The notes: generated by a model not told the origin, from the sequence alone. A stretch of 64,000 nucleotides of DNA from Hyphomonas sp. TMED17 (GCA_002172915.1 NHBW01000005.1:140466-204465), one strand, 5' to 3'. Shown: positions 1 to 10,732, counted from the first letter of the stretch. Numbers and translations are program-made.

Positions 1-38
1 GTAGGTTACTGGTAGATTCGTTTCGAAATGGGGTCACC

Positions 39-962
39 GTGACTGATTATAGTATCTTCGCCGTCGAGACAGATCAGATTGTCCGCGAAGATGTGTCCTC
101 AAATGCTGAACAATGGCGGCTGCTGCGCCGGCTCAAGCTACCTGACAGGATCAATGACCCCCTTGGCGGCGCGGTTAAAAAGGCTGTTATTCTTGACGTT
201 GAAACGACAGGTTTATCGCATCTTACAGATGAAGTGATTCAACTGGCAGTCCTTCCATTCACTTATGAAGTTGAAACCGGGCGAATTTTGGAAGTTCTGC
301 ATCGTGAGGCCTATGAAGGCATGCGAGAGCCGGAAGTGGAGATTTCTGCGGAAGCCGCAGCGGTGACGGGATTAACTGCCGATATGGTCGCCGGGCAGCA
401 GATTGATGATGCACAGGTCGAGGCCATACTCGATAAAGTGGATCTGGTGATTGCGCACAATGCGGGGTTTGACCGTCCGATGGTTGAAAAGCACTGGCCG
501 GTTTTCTCAAAAAAGCCGTGGGCGTGTAGTCTGACCGGTGTCGAGTGGCTGGAAGAAGGCTTCACTGCGGGCAAGCTTGATTATCTTGGCATGCGATTTG
601 GCTGGTTTTTCGACGGGCATCGGGCGCTTGCAGATTGTGAAGCCTGTCTAGCTCTATTAGCGCAGGAATTGCCGGTATCGGGTAAAACCGTAATGTCTCT
701 GGTTCGGGAGGCGGCGCGCCGGTCTGAGTACCTTATTCAGGCTAAAGCAGCGCCGTTCCAGGCGCGCCAGTTGCTTAAAGAGCGGGGCTATCGCTGGCGT
801 CCCGAGGACCTTAAAAACGGTAAGGTTTGGTGGACGATAACGAGCAATCCAGAAGCTGAACTCGCGTGGCTGGCTAAAGATGTTTATCAAGCGGCGATCG
901 ATTTGCCGGTCAGTTCGGTCAATGCGATGAACCGGTACTCCGAAAGCGTCTGGACGGGTTAA
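39..962 (+). CDS. 3'-5' exonuclease, DnaQ/DEDDh family
   Basis: A single-strand 3'-5' exonuclease of the DnaQ (DNA polymerase III epsilon-like) fold. The five catalytic residues of the DEDDh class can be read: D53 and E55 in LDVETTG, D145 in NAGFD, and H194 and D199 in GHRALADC. At 307 residues it is longer than a bare exonuclease domain; about 48 residues precede the domain and about 100 follow it, the tail containing repeated WL/WW patterns but no domain I recognise. It is more likely a stand-alone repair or processing nuclease than the replicase proofreading subunit. The GTG start at 39 has GGGG six bases upstream, but the frame stays open to the window edge, so a start outside the window is possible. 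Confidence 0.85.
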   Translation: MTDYSIFAVETDQIVREDVSSNAEQWRLLRRLKLPDRINDPLGGAVKKAVILDVETTGLSHLTDEVIQLAVLPFTYEVETGRILEVLHREAYEGMREPEVEISAEAAAVTGLTADMVAGQQIDDAQVEAILDKVDLVIAHNAGFDRPMVEKHWPVFSKKPWACSLTGVEWLEEGFTAGKLDYLGMRFGWFFDGHRALADCEACLALLAQELPVSGKTVMSLVREAARRSEYLIQAKAAPFQARQLLKERGYRWRPEDLKNGKVWWTITSNPEAELAWLAKDVYQAAIDLPVSSVNAMNRYSESVWTG

Positions 963-1022
963 AACATGACCTGCTCTGGCGCCCAGAATATTTATACGTC
1001 AGATTATTCTGATGCGTCAGAC

Positions 1023-1562
1023 TTAGAGTATTCTGGTCTCGCTTTCTGCACCGCGCTTGACCAGTTTCGGACCGGAAATGCTTTGACGGATAATCGTCAT
1101 CGAACAATGATCGGGTCTGAACAACATGACCTTGTCAGATTTTTCCAAAGCGCCGACAATAGCGTTGATCGCCACAAAATGTGAAAACACAACACAGTCT
1201 TCAGGCATAGATGCAAGTTTTTTGAGTAACTCATGACGCCAGTTCAAGAGGAGTTCGGGGGCGGTTTCCCATGTGCCGCTCATCAGTCCTTTTAACCAGC
1301 TGCTACGGTCTTCAAGTCCTGCCGGGGTAGGTATTTCGGTGACGGCATGGTCAACTTTTACAGGTTTTCCGCAAAGTTGGGAAAAATGATCGGCGGTCTC
1401 CCGACAGCGTCGCATCGGACTTGTTATGATTTGCTCATGGTTGAAGTAAGAGAGCTCTTCGGCGACTGCGGCCGCCTGGTGATGTCCGGTTTCGGACAGG
1501 CCCGGATCTTTATGCGCTCCCCAGCTGGCGGCAGCTTCACCATGTCGGACGAGCATGATCAT
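1023..1562 (-). CDS. Histidine phosphatase family protein (SixA-like)
   Basis: A small phosphoglycerate-mutase-type phosphatase. The nucleophile motif RHGEA lies at residues 6-10, a second conserved arginine at SPMRRCRETA, and a late histidine at FSHFVAINAI. At 179 residues the size matches SixA and other compact branch-2 histidine phosphatases, which remove phosphate from phosphohistidine or small molecules; the substrate cannot be told from sequence. Its ATG overlaps the stop of the upstream coq4-like gene by 4 nt (ATGA), so the two are probably one transcript with coupled translation. The link to ubiquinone synthesis is inferred from position only. Confidence 0.85.
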   Translation of the reverse strand: MIMLVRHGEAAASWGAHKDPGLSETGHHQAAAVAEELSYFNHEQIITSPMRRCRETADHFSQLCGKPVKVDHAVTEIPTPAGLEDRSSWLKGLMSGTWETAPELLLNWRHELLKKLASMPEDCVVFSHFVAINAIVGALEKSDKVMLFRPDHCSMTIIRQSISGPKLVKRGAESETRIL

Positions 1563-2329
1563 GCGGCTGTGGCCGCAGCTGTAAAGTTGATTGCATCAAG
1601 GAGCTTCAAAGCCCGCCGATACGCCAGCGGCTTCTTTATATCGAGCCGTTGCCGGGCCTGCGTTAGCGGTTCTTGCAGTAGTGACAGAATGTCCTGATCG
1701 ATCACGCGCCTAGCGGCCTTCCCGTGGGCCCTGGCTTCAGTAAATACCTCGCCAATATTGATGTTGCCCGGAGCAACACGTTTTATTTGCCGATGGGCAA
1801 TCATTGATATGAAATTTATCCCGAACCCGCCATGCTGTTTATAGGTGTAAGCGAGTAGGGCGGCCTCGCCAAGGCCATCCCGGCCGTATCCGGTTAGGAC
1901 GTGCATGAGGTCATGCGTATCCCTGCCGCGATTTGCGAACCAGGTCAGGTCGTCGTCGAATTTGTGAGCATTTTGGCGCTGTATCTCGCTTTCTGCGACC
2001 AAGCCGGCGGCACTTAGTTTCTCGCGCCGCATAAACTTTACATAGGCGTGTGCGACGCTGTTCTCGGGAAATGACATCAGCATGTCGTGATCATCAAGAA
2101 TGTCGGGTAGATAAAGCCGTTTTTGCAATAGCGACAAACCGTCTGGACGGGCAATAAATTTGCGGAAATCCCGGCGTAGCGAGTCCCCATTCAGGGCTTC
2201 TATTATTTCGAAGACTTGCTGGGTGTCTTCTTTATCGGCTAGCAGCTGTTGCATATGCCGCCATGCTTTAAAGGGCTTAATTTTCGCCCTGCTACGACCC
2301 GGGTCAATGAATGGAACAATCGCGGCCAT
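1559..2329 (-). CDS. coq4: Coq4 family protein, ubiquinone biosynthesis
   Basis: Homologue of mitochondrial Coq4, needed for ubiquinone synthesis in eukaryotes, where it stabilises the Coq enzyme complex. The family's metal motif is visible as HDLMHVLTGYG followed by GLGEAALLAYT, that is HDxxH with a downstream glutamate. The protein is soluble, 256 residues, with no signal peptide, as usual for the family. A good ribosome site (GGAG, 8 nt before ATG 2329) supports the start. It is followed with a 4-nt overlap by a histidine phosphatase gene. No other ubi/coq gene is in the window. Family membership is firm; the exact biochemical role of bacterial members is inferred from the eukaryotic protein. 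Confidence 0.85.
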   Translation of the reverse strand: MAAIVPFIDPGRSRAKIKPFKAWRHMQQLLADKEDTQQVFEIIEALNGDSLRRDFRKFIARPDGLSLLQKRLYLPDILDDHDMLMSFPENSVAHAYVKFMRREKLSAAGLVAESEIQRQNAHKFDDDLTWFANRGRDTHDLMHVLTGYGRDGLGEAALLAYTYKQHGGFGINFISMIAHRQIKRVAPGNINIGEVFTEARAHGKAARRVIDQDILSLLQEPLTQARQRLDIKKPLAYRRALKLLDAINFTAAATAA

Positions 2330-2552
2330 CTCGTTTCTCCAATAAGTAGTTTGTTATTTTGTAGCAGCACTCTGTCTTATCAACAATGCGGCTTTATGGG
2401 ATGCCTCGCTACTCTGCCTGCTTTTTAAGCATAAGTGGTTAAATTTTGGGCGCAATAACGTTGTGGTGGCTGCATATAGAGGTCGAGCTTCCCAAGCAAA
2501 TTGTCAAAAGACTAACAGAGCCTAAGTCAATTTTTTAATCGTTCTAGGATAA

Positions 2553-2897
<345 letters not shown>

Positions 2898-2943
2898 GCG
2901 ACTGATGTTCATTAATTTTTAGATTATCAAACGGAGAGTTCGG

Positions 2944-4347
2944 ATGGCCGACGGCATTATGAAAATGATGAAGGAAAAAGATGTGGATTTTGTGGACCTG
3001 CGGTTCACAGACCCACGTGGTAAGATGCAGCACGTTACTTTTGACAAAGGAATGGTTGGCGACGACTTTTTCACCGAAGGTCAAATGTTTGACGGATCTT
3101 CAGTATCTGGTTGGAAGTCGATTAACGAGTCCGACATGCTGCTAATGCCAGACGTATCGACTGCAAAAATCGATCCTTTCTACCAGCAGACTACTCTTAG
3201 CGTTATGTGTGACGTTCTCGATCCGGTTACCGGTCAGGACTATAATCGGGACCCACGGGGAACCGCGAAGCGCGCTGAAGCTTATCTAAAATCGACGGGT
3301 ATTGGTGACACGGCCTATTTCGGTCCGGAAGCTGAATTCTTCGTGTTTGACGATGTTCGCTGGTCAACGGAGCCACATAAAACCGGCTATACGTTCGACT
3401 CAACAGAGCTGCCAGCCAATACTGGCCGTGAGTATGAAATGGGCAATATGGGCCACCGCCCGGGTCCAAAGGGCGGTTACTTCCCGATCCCGCCAATCGA
3501 TTCCGAGCAGGACATGCGTTCGGAAATGCTGACCGTAATGGGCGAGCTTGGTCTCGAGCCTGAGAAGCATCACCACGAAGTTGCACCTGCCCAGCACGAG
3601 CTCGGTATGAAGTTCAACACATTGCTTACAATGGCTGACAATCTGCAGCTTTATAAGTATGTCATTCACAATGTCGCGGCATCTTATGGTAAGACAGCGA
3701 CGTTCATGCCGAAGCCATACTTCAATGATAATGGCTCGGGGATGCACGTTCACCAGTCGATCTGGGCGAATGGCAAACCAACATTTGCAGGTGATCAATA
3801 TGCCGGTCTGTCTGAGTCATGCCTCTACTACATTGGTGGTATTATCAAGCATGCCAGAGCGTTGAATGCGCTGACCAACTCCTCGACGAACTCGTACAAG
3901 CGCCTTGTTCCTGGCTTTGAAGCACCCGTTATGCTGGCCTATTCGGCCCGTAACCGGTCGGCCTCGATCCGGATTCCTTTCGGCTCGGGCGAAAAAGCGA
4001 AGCGGATCGAAACACGTTTCCCTGATCCAACAGCAAACCCGTATCTTGCTTTTGCTGGCCTGCTTATGGCTGGCCTCGACGGCATCGAGAACAAAATCCA
4101 TCCGGGCGATGCGATGGACAAGGATCTTTATGATCTCCCACCAGAAGAAGCGAATGCAATTCCACAGGTTTGTGGGTCACTTGGTGAAGCACTGGCTGCG
4201 CTTGATGCGGACCGTGACTTCCTCAAGAAGGGTAATGTGTTTGATGATGACCAAATCGATGGCTTCATTGAGTTGAAGACCGAAGAAGTAGAGCGTCTGC
4301 AGCTTCACCCGCACCCTGTTGAATTCGACATGTACTACAAGGTCTAG
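2944..4347 (+). CDS. glnA: Type I glutamine synthetase
   Basis: Makes glutamine from glutamate, ammonia and ATP, the entry point of ammonium assimilation. The 467 residues fit the dodecameric GSI-beta enzyme. Visible signatures are DGSSVSGW near residue 51, the GPEAEFFVF metal motif, MHVHQSIW, and NRSASIRIP for ATP binding. The adenylylation site is Y396 in [10 protein letters not shown], so activity should be turned off by GlnE. Start codon 2944 has GGAGAG upstream. Transcription ends at a strong hairpin with a T-run at 4374-4401. The gene follows glnB and forms a nitrogen-assimilation unit with it. Confidence 0.98.
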   Translation: MADGIMKMMKEKDVDFVDLRFTDPRGKMQHVTFDKGMVGDDFFTEGQMFDGSSVSGWKSINESDMLLMPDVSTAKIDPFYQQTTLSVMCDVLDPVTGQDYNRDPRGTAKRAEAYLKSTGIGDTAYFGPEAEFFVFDDVRWSTEPHKTGYTFDSTELPANTGREYEMGNMGHRPGPKGGYFPIPPIDSEQDMRSEMLTVMGELGLEPEKHHHEVAPAQHELGMKFNTLLTMADNLQLYKYVIHNVAASYGKTATFMPKPYFNDNGSGMHVHQSIWANGKPTFAGDQYAGLSESCLYYIGGIIKHARALNALTNSSTNSYKRLVPGFEAPVMLAYSARNRSASIRIPFGSGEKAKRIETRFPDPTANPYLAFAGLLMAGLDGIENKIHPGDAMDKDLYDLPPEEANAIPQVCGSLGEALAALDADRDFLKKGNVFDDDQIDGFIELKTEEVERLQLHPHPVEFDMYYKV

Positions 4348-4373
4348 TCAGTCTCTGACGGATCGAAATTTAA

Positions 4374-4401
4374 CCGGGCCTTGTCCAAGGCCCGGTTTTT
4401 T
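4374..4401 (+). terminator. Rho-independent terminator of glnBA
   Basis: A perfect 7-bp GC stem, CCGGGCC (4374-4380) with GGCCCGG (4389-4395), extendable inward by TTG/CAA, is followed at once by six T (4396-4401). It begins 26 nt after the glnA stop. This is the clearest intrinsic terminator in the window. Confidence 0.9.
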
Positions 4402-4508
4402 GTTCGGTTTTTGCACTTGCAGGGAATTCACAGCTTGCAATGCAGCCCACTTGGATAAATATCTAACGTTGTGCCATTTCACCTGAAATAAGAAAGTTGC
4501 TCCAAGCT

Positions 4509-5150
4509 ATGTCAATGAACGACCTCCGACCTACCGACCTCAATCTCGTGCCGACGGTGATCGAACAGACCAGTCGAGGAGAACGGGCCTTCGATATTTT
4601 CTCACGCCTGCTTAAAGAGAGAATCGTATTCATTACCGGACCGATTGATGATGCAACGGCGGCGTTGGTATCGGCGCAATTGCTTTTTCTGGAATCGGAA
4701 AATCCGAAAAAAGACATCGCAATGTATATTAATAGCCCGGGCGGCTATGTGACCGCCGGCTTAGCGATATACGATACGATGCAGTATGTTCAGTGTCCGA
4801 TTTCGACGGTTTGTATTGGTCAGGCCGCGAGTATGGGCTCGCTATTGCTGTCTGCCGGTGAACCCGGTCAGCGGGTCGCCCTGCCAAATGCCAGGGTGAT
4901 GGTCCATCAGCCGTCTGGCGGATATCGCGGCGTAGCAACAGATATTGAGCGGCACGCAGAAGAAATATTGGAGCTAAAGACTCGTTTGAATCAGATCTAT
5001 GTTAAACATACGGGCCAGTCCTATGAGAATATCGAAGCCAAGCTTGATCGCGATACGTTCATGACGGCAGAAGAAGCAGTAGACTTCGGGATTGTTGATA
5101 AAGTTTTTGAGCGTCGCGCAGAATCAGGCGCCGATTCGGACGCGGGCTAA
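4509..5150 (+). CDS. clpP: ATP-dependent Clp protease proteolytic subunit
   Basis: Serine peptidase that forms the double-heptamer chamber of ClpXP/ClpAP. From ATG 4509 the catalytic triad is S108 (GQAASMGS), H133 (VMVHQPSGG) and D182 (LDRDTFM), and the length of 213 residues is normal. The frame is open a little further to a TTG at 4497, but the ATG fits family N-termini better (residues from [19 protein letters not shown] are conserved) and AGAAAG lies upstream. It is followed 182 nt later by clpX, its unfoldase partner, then lon: the common alphaproteobacterial proteolysis cluster. A small hairpin (5145-5159) spans the stop codon. Confidence 0.97.
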   Translation: MSMNDLRPTDLNLVPTVIEQTSRGERAFDIFSRLLKERIVFITGPIDDATAALVSAQLLFLESENPKKDIAMYINSPGGYVTAGLAIYDTMQYVQCPISTVCIGQAASMGSLLLSAGEPGQRVALPNARVMVHQPSGGYRGVATDIERHAEEILELKTRLNQIYVKHTGQSYENIEAKLDRDTFMTAEEAVDFGIVDKVFERRAESGADSDAG

Positions 5151-5159
5151 GCGTTAGCC
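5145..5159 (+). terminator. Possible hairpin at the end of clpP
   Basis: GGCTAA-GCG-TTAGCC folds into a 6-bp stem that includes the clpP stop codon. A five-T run follows only after about 9 nt, so it may be an RNA-end stabiliser or weak attenuator and not a true terminator. Confidence 0.25.
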
Positions 5160-5332
5160 GCAGCGTTGTTTTTAACCCGCAAAGATTGTTTTTACCGAGT
5201 ATCCGATCAGGTATATCTAATGGCAGCCGAGACAAAACTTGCAGACTTCTATTGGTCGTCTACAAAAGGATAAAATGGCGACTGCAATTATTACGAATCG
5301 CGTAGTGGTCTCGTCAGTTGTAGAGGTAGTAT

Positions 5333-6598
5333 ATGTCGAACCAGAATAGCTCCGGTGACGGGAAAAGCACACTGTATTGCTCGTTCTGCGGGAAAAGCCA
5401 GCATGAAGTGAAAAAGCTGATTGCCGGACCGACCGTATTCATCTGCGACGAATGCGTTGAGCTTTGCATGGACATTATCCGCGAGGAAAATAAATCCTCG
5501 GGCTTCAAGAGCAAGGAAGGCGTGCCAACGCCGCTAGAAATTAATGAGGTTCTCGACGACTATGTTATCGGGCAGCCCTATGCGAAGCGTATTCTGGCGG
5601 TGGCAGTTCACAATCATTATAAGCGGCTGGCCAATCCGGCGAGTGCTGACGGGGTTGAGCTGTCAAAGTCGAACATCATGCTTATTGGTCCGACCGGCTG
5701 CGGTAAGACGCTTCTGGCGCAAACGCTGGCCCGGGTGCTTGATGTGCCTTTTACAATGGCCGATGCCACAACACTTACCGAAGCCGGTTATGTCGGCGAA
5801 GATGTCGAGAATATCGTTCTGAAATTGCTGCAAGCCTCTGACTATAATGTTGAGAGAGCGCAGCGTGGTATAGTGTATATCGATGAAATCGATAAGATTT
5901 CCCGGAAATCCGATAATCCTTCGATTACGCGCGATGTTAGCGGTGAGGGCGTACAACAGGCATTGCTTAAATTGATGGAAGGAACGGTTGCGGCGGTTCC
6001 GCCTCAAGGGGGACGTAAACATCCGCAACAAGAATTCCTGCAGGTCGATACGACGAATATTCTGTTTATCTGTGGCGGTGCATTTGCCGGTCTGGACAAG
6101 ATTATTTCGGCCCGCGGTGAATCGGCATCAATCGGTTTTGGCGCTGCGGTCAAGGATCCCGACTCGCGTAAAGTTGGCGATGTCTTGAGAACTGTCGAAC
6201 CTGAGGATCTACAACGCTATGGCCTCATTCCGGAATTTATCGGTCGTCTGCCAGTTCTGGCGACACTGGAAGATCTCGATGAAGATGCACTGATGACGAT
6301 CCTGACCCAGCCTAAGAACGCGCTCGTCAAGCAGTATAAAAAACTGTTCAGCATGGAGAATGTTGAATTGTCATTTACCGAGGATGCTTTGGCAGCGATG
6401 GCGCGCAAAGCGGTCTCGCGTAAAACTGGCGCACGGGGGCTCCGTTCGATACTTGAGTCGATTTTGCTTGATACAATGTTCGAGCTTCCGTCATTGCGGG
6501 GAGTTGCTGAAGTCGTTGTCAATGCTGATATCGTCGAAGGCAATACAAATCCGCTATATGTTCATGCCAATCAGGTCACGCCGAGTGAGGCGTCCTAG
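5333..6598 (+). CDS. clpX: ATP-dependent Clp protease ATP-binding subunit ClpX
   Basis: AAA+ unfoldase that recognises tagged substrates and feeds them to ClpP. The N-terminal zinc-binding domain has C16, C19, C38 and C41 (CSFC and CDEC). Walker A is GPTGCGKT (119-126), Walker B VYIDEIDK, and the ClpP-contact loop region IGFGAAV is present. The length of 421 residues is standard. A potential promoter zone lies in the 182-nt gap after clpP, so clpX may be transcribed both with clpP and alone. AGAGG precedes the ATG. Confidence 0.98.
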   Translation: MSNQNSSGDGKSTLYCSFCGKSQHEVKKLIAGPTVFICDECVELCMDIIREENKSSGFKSKEGVPTPLEINEVLDDYVIGQPYAKRILAVAVHNHYKRLANPASADGVELSKSNIMLIGPTGCGKTLLAQTLARVLDVPFTMADATTLTEAGYVGEDVENIVLKLLQASDYNVERAQRGIVYIDEIDKISRKSDNPSITRDVSGEGVQQALLKLMEGTVAAVPPQGGRKHPQQEFLQVDTTNILFICGGAFAGLDKIISARGESASIGFGAAVKDPDSRKVGDVLRTVEPEDLQRYGLIPEFIGRLPVLATLEDLDEDALMTILTQPKNALVKQYKKLFSMENVELSFTEDALAAMARKAVSRKTGARGLRSILESILLDTMFELPSLRGVAEVVVNADIVEGNTNPLYVHANQVTPSEAS

Positions 6599-6624
6599 CA
6601 CTATTTGTGAATTTATTGCTTAAA

Positions 6625-6678
6625 CAGCTGTTCAAGAGTTGAACTGCTGCGGCTGGGACATCATCTTGTATATGATGT
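6625..6678. repeat. Two tandem hairpins between clpX and lon
   Basis: The first inverted repeat is 6625-6635 with 6639-6649 (11 bp with one T/T mismatch, loop GAG). The second is ACATCAT (6658-6664) with ATGATGT (6672-6678), loop 7 nt. Neither has a T-run on either strand, so they are not standard terminators; they could mark an RNA processing or attenuation site upstream of lon. Confidence 0.4.
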
Positions 6679-6743
6679 AGCGGCTCACGTGTGACCTACC
6701 GGTCTGCGGGCTGCTTATAAAGTATGAAATTGAGGATAGCCGT

Positions 6744-9146
6744 ATGACCATCAAGACTCTTCCCGTTCTCCCGCTGCGTGATATCGTTGTGTTTCCAGAT
6801 ATGGTGGCACCGCTTTTCGTCGGTCGCGAGAAATCGGTGCGTGCGCTCGAAGTGATCGATGAGGGGCAGAACGAGATTATGCTCGTGGCCCAGAAGGATC
6901 CGAGCGCGGATGATCCGTCAGCGGCAGATATTTATGAAGTCGGTACCGTCGCTTCGGTTCTTCAGCTTCTTAAACTCCCCGATGGTACAGTTAAAGTGCT
7001 TGTTGAAGGCGGTGCCCGGGCGCAGTTGCTCAAACTGAATGATGAAGGCGACCATTACACAGCCGAAATTGAGATCATCGAGACGCTCAGCGAGGATGAA
7101 TCAGAGCTGGAAGCGCTGATGCGAGCGGCGCATGAGCAGTTCGAACAATACGCCAAGCTCAATCGTAAAATCCCGCCAGAATCTGTATCTTCGATCGGTG
7201 AAATGGATGATCCGGCAAAGCTGGCCGATGCTATCTCATCGCAACTGCAGATTAAACTGGCCGATAAGCAAGAGCTTCTGGAACAGGTTTCTGCCAAAGC
7301 GCGGTTCGAAAAGATCCTGACTTTGATGGAAGGCGAAATGGACATGCTCCAAATGGAGCGGAAGATTAAAAACCGTGTCAAACGTCAGATGGAGAAATCG
7401 CAGCGAGAATATTATCTGAACGAACAGATGAAGGCGATCCAGCGCGAGCTTGGTGATCAGGGTGAAGAACGAGATGAGGTTTCCGAACTTGAGGCGGCGA
7501 TCCGCGAACTAGGACTGTCCGAAGAAGCCCGAACCAAAGCAGAACAGGAGATTAAAAAGCTCCGGCAGATGAGCCCGATGTCGGCTGAATCCACCGTTGT
7601 CCGGAACTATCTTGACTGGTTGCTGGCCCTGCCATGGGACAAGCGGAAGGACATCTCGACCGATCTCGTAAAAGCTGAAAAACAGCTAAATGACGATCAT
7701 TACGGTCTCGATAAAGTGAAAGAACGGATCATCGAATATTTGGCGGTTCAAAAGCGCACAAATAAGTTACGCGGTCCAATTCTTTGTCTGGTCGGACCGC
7801 CCGGTGTCGGCAAGACGTCGCTCGGTAAGTCGATCGCAGATGCGACCGGGCGTGATTTTGTACGTGTATCGCTTGGCGGTGTCCGGGACGAGAGCGAAAT
7901 TCGCGGACACCGGCGTACTTATATTGGCTCGATGCCGGGGCGAATTATTCAGAGCTTGAAGAAATGCAAAACCGGAAATCCGTTATTTCTGCTCGACGAA
8001 ATCGATAAGATGGGGATGGATCACAGGGGTGATCCGTCATCAGCCCTGCTCGAAGTTCTCGACCCGGCGCAGAACTCGACGTTCAACGATCATTATATGG
8101 AAATCGATTACGATCTGTCGGATATCATGTTCGTGACAACGGCGAACAGTTTAAACATGCCTCAACCATTGCTCGACCGGATGGAGATTATTCGGATTGC
8201 CGGGTATACCGAGGACGAGAAGCTGGAGATTGCCGTGCAGCATCTCTTGCCTAAAATTCGCGAGGATCACGGTTTGAGTGATTCCGAGTGGATTATCGAA
8301 GAATCTGCCATACGTGATTTGCTGCGTTTTTATACGCGTGAAGCCGGCGTACGCTCGCTCGAGCGCGAACTGGCGCGGCTTGCCCGTAAGGTTGTCCGTC
8401 AGCTGGCAAGTGACGACACTGCTGTAACGATTAATAGCAAGAATCTGGCGGACTATTCCGGCGTTCGGAAGTTCCGCTACGGCCTCGCCGATGAAGAAGA
8501 CCAGATCGGGGCGGTAACCGGTCTTGCCTGGACGGAAGTCGGTGGCGATTTGCTGACGGTCGAGGCACTGTCCATGCCAGGGCGTGGTAATACAAAAGTT
8601 ACCGGAAATCTGCGCGATGTTATGAAGGAATCAATCTCGGCGGCGAGCTCGCTGGTCCGCTCCAGAGCCGTGTTGTTGGGTATCAAGCCGACTGTCTTTA
8701 ATACCACCGATATTCATGTGCACGTTCCGGATGGTGCGACGCCGAAGGATGGTCCGAGTGCCGGTATTGCGATGACGACGGCAATTGTATCCCTGTTAAC
8801 CAGTAATCCGGTTCGGCGTGATGTCGCAATGACCGGCGAAATATCTCTGCGCGGCCGGGTTTTGCCAATCGGCGGGCTGAAGGAGAAACTACTTGCTGCG
8901 CTGCGCGGTGGTATAAAAACGGTGCTTATTCCGGCCGAAAATGAAAAGGATCTGGCTGATATTCCGGATATTGTGAAAGATCAGATGCAGATTATTCCAG
9001 TGTATGATATTAATGAGGTTCTGGCTCGGGCATTGTTACGGCCATTGGCGCCGATCGAATGGTCCGAACAGGATGAGGAAGCTCTCGCGGCAACTCTGTC
9101 GGGGCGCACCAGCCTGGCCGGAAACGGCGATTCCGTTCGCCACTAG
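6744..9146 (+). CDS. lon: ATP-dependent protease Lon
   Basis: Cytoplasmic AAA+ serine protease for damaged and short-lived regulatory proteins. The order is the N-terminal LON substrate domain (about 5-205, starting [14 protein letters not shown]), a coiled-coil linker, the ATPase with Walker A GPPGVGKT (351-358), and the protease domain with the Ser-Lys dyad S672 (DGPSAG) and K715 (GGLKEK). The length of 800 residues is normal. The ATG at 6744 has GAGG nine bases upstream. It follows clpX by 145 nt with two hairpins between; in many alphaproteobacteria this set responds to heat shock, but I could not identify a clear sigma-32 promoter. Confidence 0.98.
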   Translation: MTIKTLPVLPLRDIVVFPDMVAPLFVGREKSVRALEVIDEGQNEIMLVAQKDPSADDPSAADIYEVGTVASVLQLLKLPDGTVKVLVEGGARAQLLKLNDEGDHYTAEIEIIETLSEDESELEALMRAAHEQFEQYAKLNRKIPPESVSSIGEMDDPAKLADAISSQLQIKLADKQELLEQVSAKARFEKILTLMEGEMDMLQMERKIKNRVKRQMEKSQREYYLNEQMKAIQRELGDQGEERDEVSELEAAIRELGLSEEARTKAEQEIKKLRQMSPMSAESTVVRNYLDWLLALPWDKRKDISTDLVKAEKQLNDDHYGLDKVKERIIEYLAVQKRTNKLRGPILCLVGPPGVGKTSLGKSIADATGRDFVRVSLGGVRDESEIRGHRRTYIGSMPGRIIQSLKKCKTGNPLFLLDEIDKMGMDHRGDPSSALLEVLDPAQNSTFNDHYMEIDYDLSDIMFVTTANSLNMPQPLLDRMEIIRIAGYTEDEKLEIAVQHLLPKIREDHGLSDSEWIIEESAIRDLLRFYTREAGVRSLERELARLARKVVRQLASDDTAVTINSKNLADYSGVRKFRYGLADEEDQIGAVTGLAWTEVGGDLLTVEALSMPGRGNTKVTGNLRDVMKESISAASSLVRSRAVLLGIKPTVFNTTDIHVHVPDGATPKDGPSAGIAMTTAIVSLLTSNPVRRDVAMTGEISLRGRVLPIGGLKEKLLAALRGGIKTVLIPAENEKDLADIPDIVKDQMQIIPVYDINEVLARALLRPLAPIEWSEQDEEALAATLSGRTSLAGNGDSVRH

Positions 9147-9238
9147 CAAGATTGAATGACAGTTTTTGTCCAGAACCTGTTATTTATCGACATGACTGTC
9201 TTGCTTTTCAGGGCAGTCTGTCGCAAAGGGATCGTCTG

Positions 9239-9314
9239 GGGCGATTAGCTCAGTTGGTAGAGCATCTCGTTTACACCGAGAGGGTCAGCGGTTCGAGCCC
9301 GTTATCGCCCACCA
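9239..9314 (+). tRNA. tRNA-Val (anticodon UAC)
   Basis: A 76-nt cloverleaf with encoded CCA. The acceptor stem GGGCGAT (9239-9245) pairs perfectly with ATCGCCC (9304-9310). The D stem is GCTC/GAGC, and the anticodon stem TCTCG/CGAGA encloses the loop TTTACAC, giving anticodon TAC. The T arm carries TTCGAGC. It stands alone behind lon with no integrase nearby, so nothing suggests an integration site. Confidence 0.96.
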
Positions 9315-9522
9315 GACCACCCGGACATTGAATCAACTTTCGACAGGCCCGAAACAACCTGCGGTAGTGTCGGGTTTATTTCATTGTAGGATGATGGTCG
9401 CCCGTCACGCGCGCCACTTTCGTAATAATTGTAAATTCGTGTTCGGCGACGGGCGATTGTGCCTGGCTAGCCTGGACCCGCCTGAGAGCGCCGATCGCAC
9501 GGCGAACCAGAAGATTCGGTCT

Positions 9523-9774
9523 TTAATGTATCGTCTGGACCGGTCGTTTTTTGAGCAAGGCGTTCAAATGAGCGATTTCCTCGGCGTGGCTGTTGAGAGT
9601 ATTGGTTAGGGCCTCAGTCGCCGCAGAGCATTCTTCTAGCGCGATAACAATTTCGGTCTGCAGGAAGTGATCAGTTTTGTCAGGGTTTGACCTGGCATAT
9701 TCTTCTAGAAGCGCGAGTCCGCGGTTAAGCACTTCAATCTGAAACAACCAGTTTGGCATTTTTGTTTCTGTCAT
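9523..9774 (-). CDS. Small hypothetical protein, 83 residues
   Basis: I do not recognise a family. The predicted protein starts MTETKMPNWLFQIEVLNRG and looks like two or three amphipathic helices rich in Leu, Glu and Ala (LLEEYARSN, LQTEIVIALEECSAATEAL), ending with a basic KKRP tail. A longer frame runs upstream but would enter the 3' end of rlmJ and includes a low-quality segment, so I prefer the ATG at 9774; ATG 9825 is also possible. No good ribosome site is visible. It lies between tRNA-Val and rlmJ, on the same strand as rlmJ. The protein-like composition supports coding, but only moderately. Confidence 0.5.
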   Translation of the reverse strand: MTETKMPNWLFQIEVLNRGLALLEEYARSNPDKTDHFLQTEIVIALEECSAATEALTNTLNSHAEEIAHLNALLKKRPVQTIH

Positions 9775-9946
9775 TACTGTAATTCGTCCGGACGTGTTTG
9801 GCTGTTTATTGAATATAATATTCATCAACCGTTGATTGAAAAACAAAATCGTTTTTCGAAAAAATACTAATATAAATTGGTCACCGTACTGTTTATCTAA
9901 GACGCGTTTTATCCGGATAAAACCGTTCAGGCGTTTCGTTTGACCA

Positions 9947-10732
9947 TCACTGTGCCCAATACGCATCCAATTGCGCGGCAATGGCGAAGGCTTTACGCGA
10001 GTCAGCGCCGCCGAATCTAAGACCAATCATTGCTGAGCCTGTCAGTGCACTTGGATCATCCGGGGTTCGGTCCCATCCCGACCCGGCAACGAATCCCGTA
10101 TCGAGTTCGGATAGGAAGGCCCCCAATTCTTCTTCTCTATGATCGGCGAAAAGGGGGAGCCAGATCAGAATTTTCGCTTTTGGCCATTTGCGCAGCGCGC
10201 GCGGGGTCCAGTCTGCCAGGGCTTCCATATCTGATGCCGTCTCGTAACTCGGATCCAGCAGCATTATCATGTCTTCGCCACGCCGCGGTTGCAGGCGCAA
10301 AGCGCCATTATAGCCATCTTCCTTTTTGATTAGGATGCGGTCATCGTCGCCAAGATTGGCCTTTAAAGCTTTGAACTCGGTTGGATGTTTCTCAAAGAAT
10401 ACAAATCGACTTTGCTGGTTAAGAACATCAACAGCCAGGCGCGGCGAACCGGGATAATTGTGGGGTAGCTTATCCTTTAAATGACGCAACCAGGGTTGCA
10501 GCGCCGGCGGACTCGCTTGCGCACCCGGGAAAGCTAATACGCCAAGCTTCGCCTCATTTGTTTTAGTCGCCTGACGGTCTGTCAAATCATACTGACCGCG
10601 CGCTGCATGTGATTCGATATATAAAAGTGGCTTTGGATTGCGGGATCTTTGCTCAAGAATGGCATGCAAAACAGAATGTTTCAGAACATCTGCACGATTT
10701 CCGGCATGATATCCGTGTTGATAAGAAAGCAA
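9947..10732 (-). CDS. rlmJ: 23S rRNA (adenine(2030)-N6)-methyltransferase
   Basis: Methylates A2030 of 23S rRNA with S-adenosylmethionine. The N-terminus MLSYQHGYHAGNRADVLKH is characteristic of RlmJ, which lacks a classical glycine-rich first motif. The amino-methyltransferase motif IV appears as LLDPSYE, the usual DPPY with Pro changed to Ser, which is tolerated in the family. The length of 261 residues is close to the usual 280. The gene is apparently monocistronic; about 300 nt of non-coding sequence separate it from the divergent amino-acid dehydrogenase gene. Confidence 0.93.
   Translation of the reverse strand: MLSYQHGYHAGNRADVLKHSVLHAILEQRSRNPKPLLYIESHAARGQYDLTDRQATKTNEAKLGVLAFPGAQASPPALQPWLRHLKDKLPHNYPGSPRLAVDVLNQQSRFVFFEKHPTEFKALKANLGDDDRILIKKEDGYNGALRLQPRRGEDMIMLLDPSYETASDMEALADWTPRALRKWPKAKILIWLPLFADHREEELGAFLSELDTGFVAGSGWDRTPDDPSALTGSAMIGLRFGGADSRKAFAIAAQLDAYWAQ

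Noticed and set aside
9239-9314. tRNA-Val as an integration site for a genomic island
   Set aside because: The tRNA is complete, no direct repeat of its 3' end is seen nearby and no integrase is present.
9347-9377. Possible terminator after tRNA-Val (CCCGA ... TCGGG, TTTATTT)
   Set aside because: Only 5 bp with a 17-19 nt loop and a broken T-run; too weak to claim.
9328-9609. A 93-codon plus-strand frame after tRNA-Val
   Set aside because: Starts with a rare TTG, has no ribosome site, shows no domain and runs into the minus-strand small gene.
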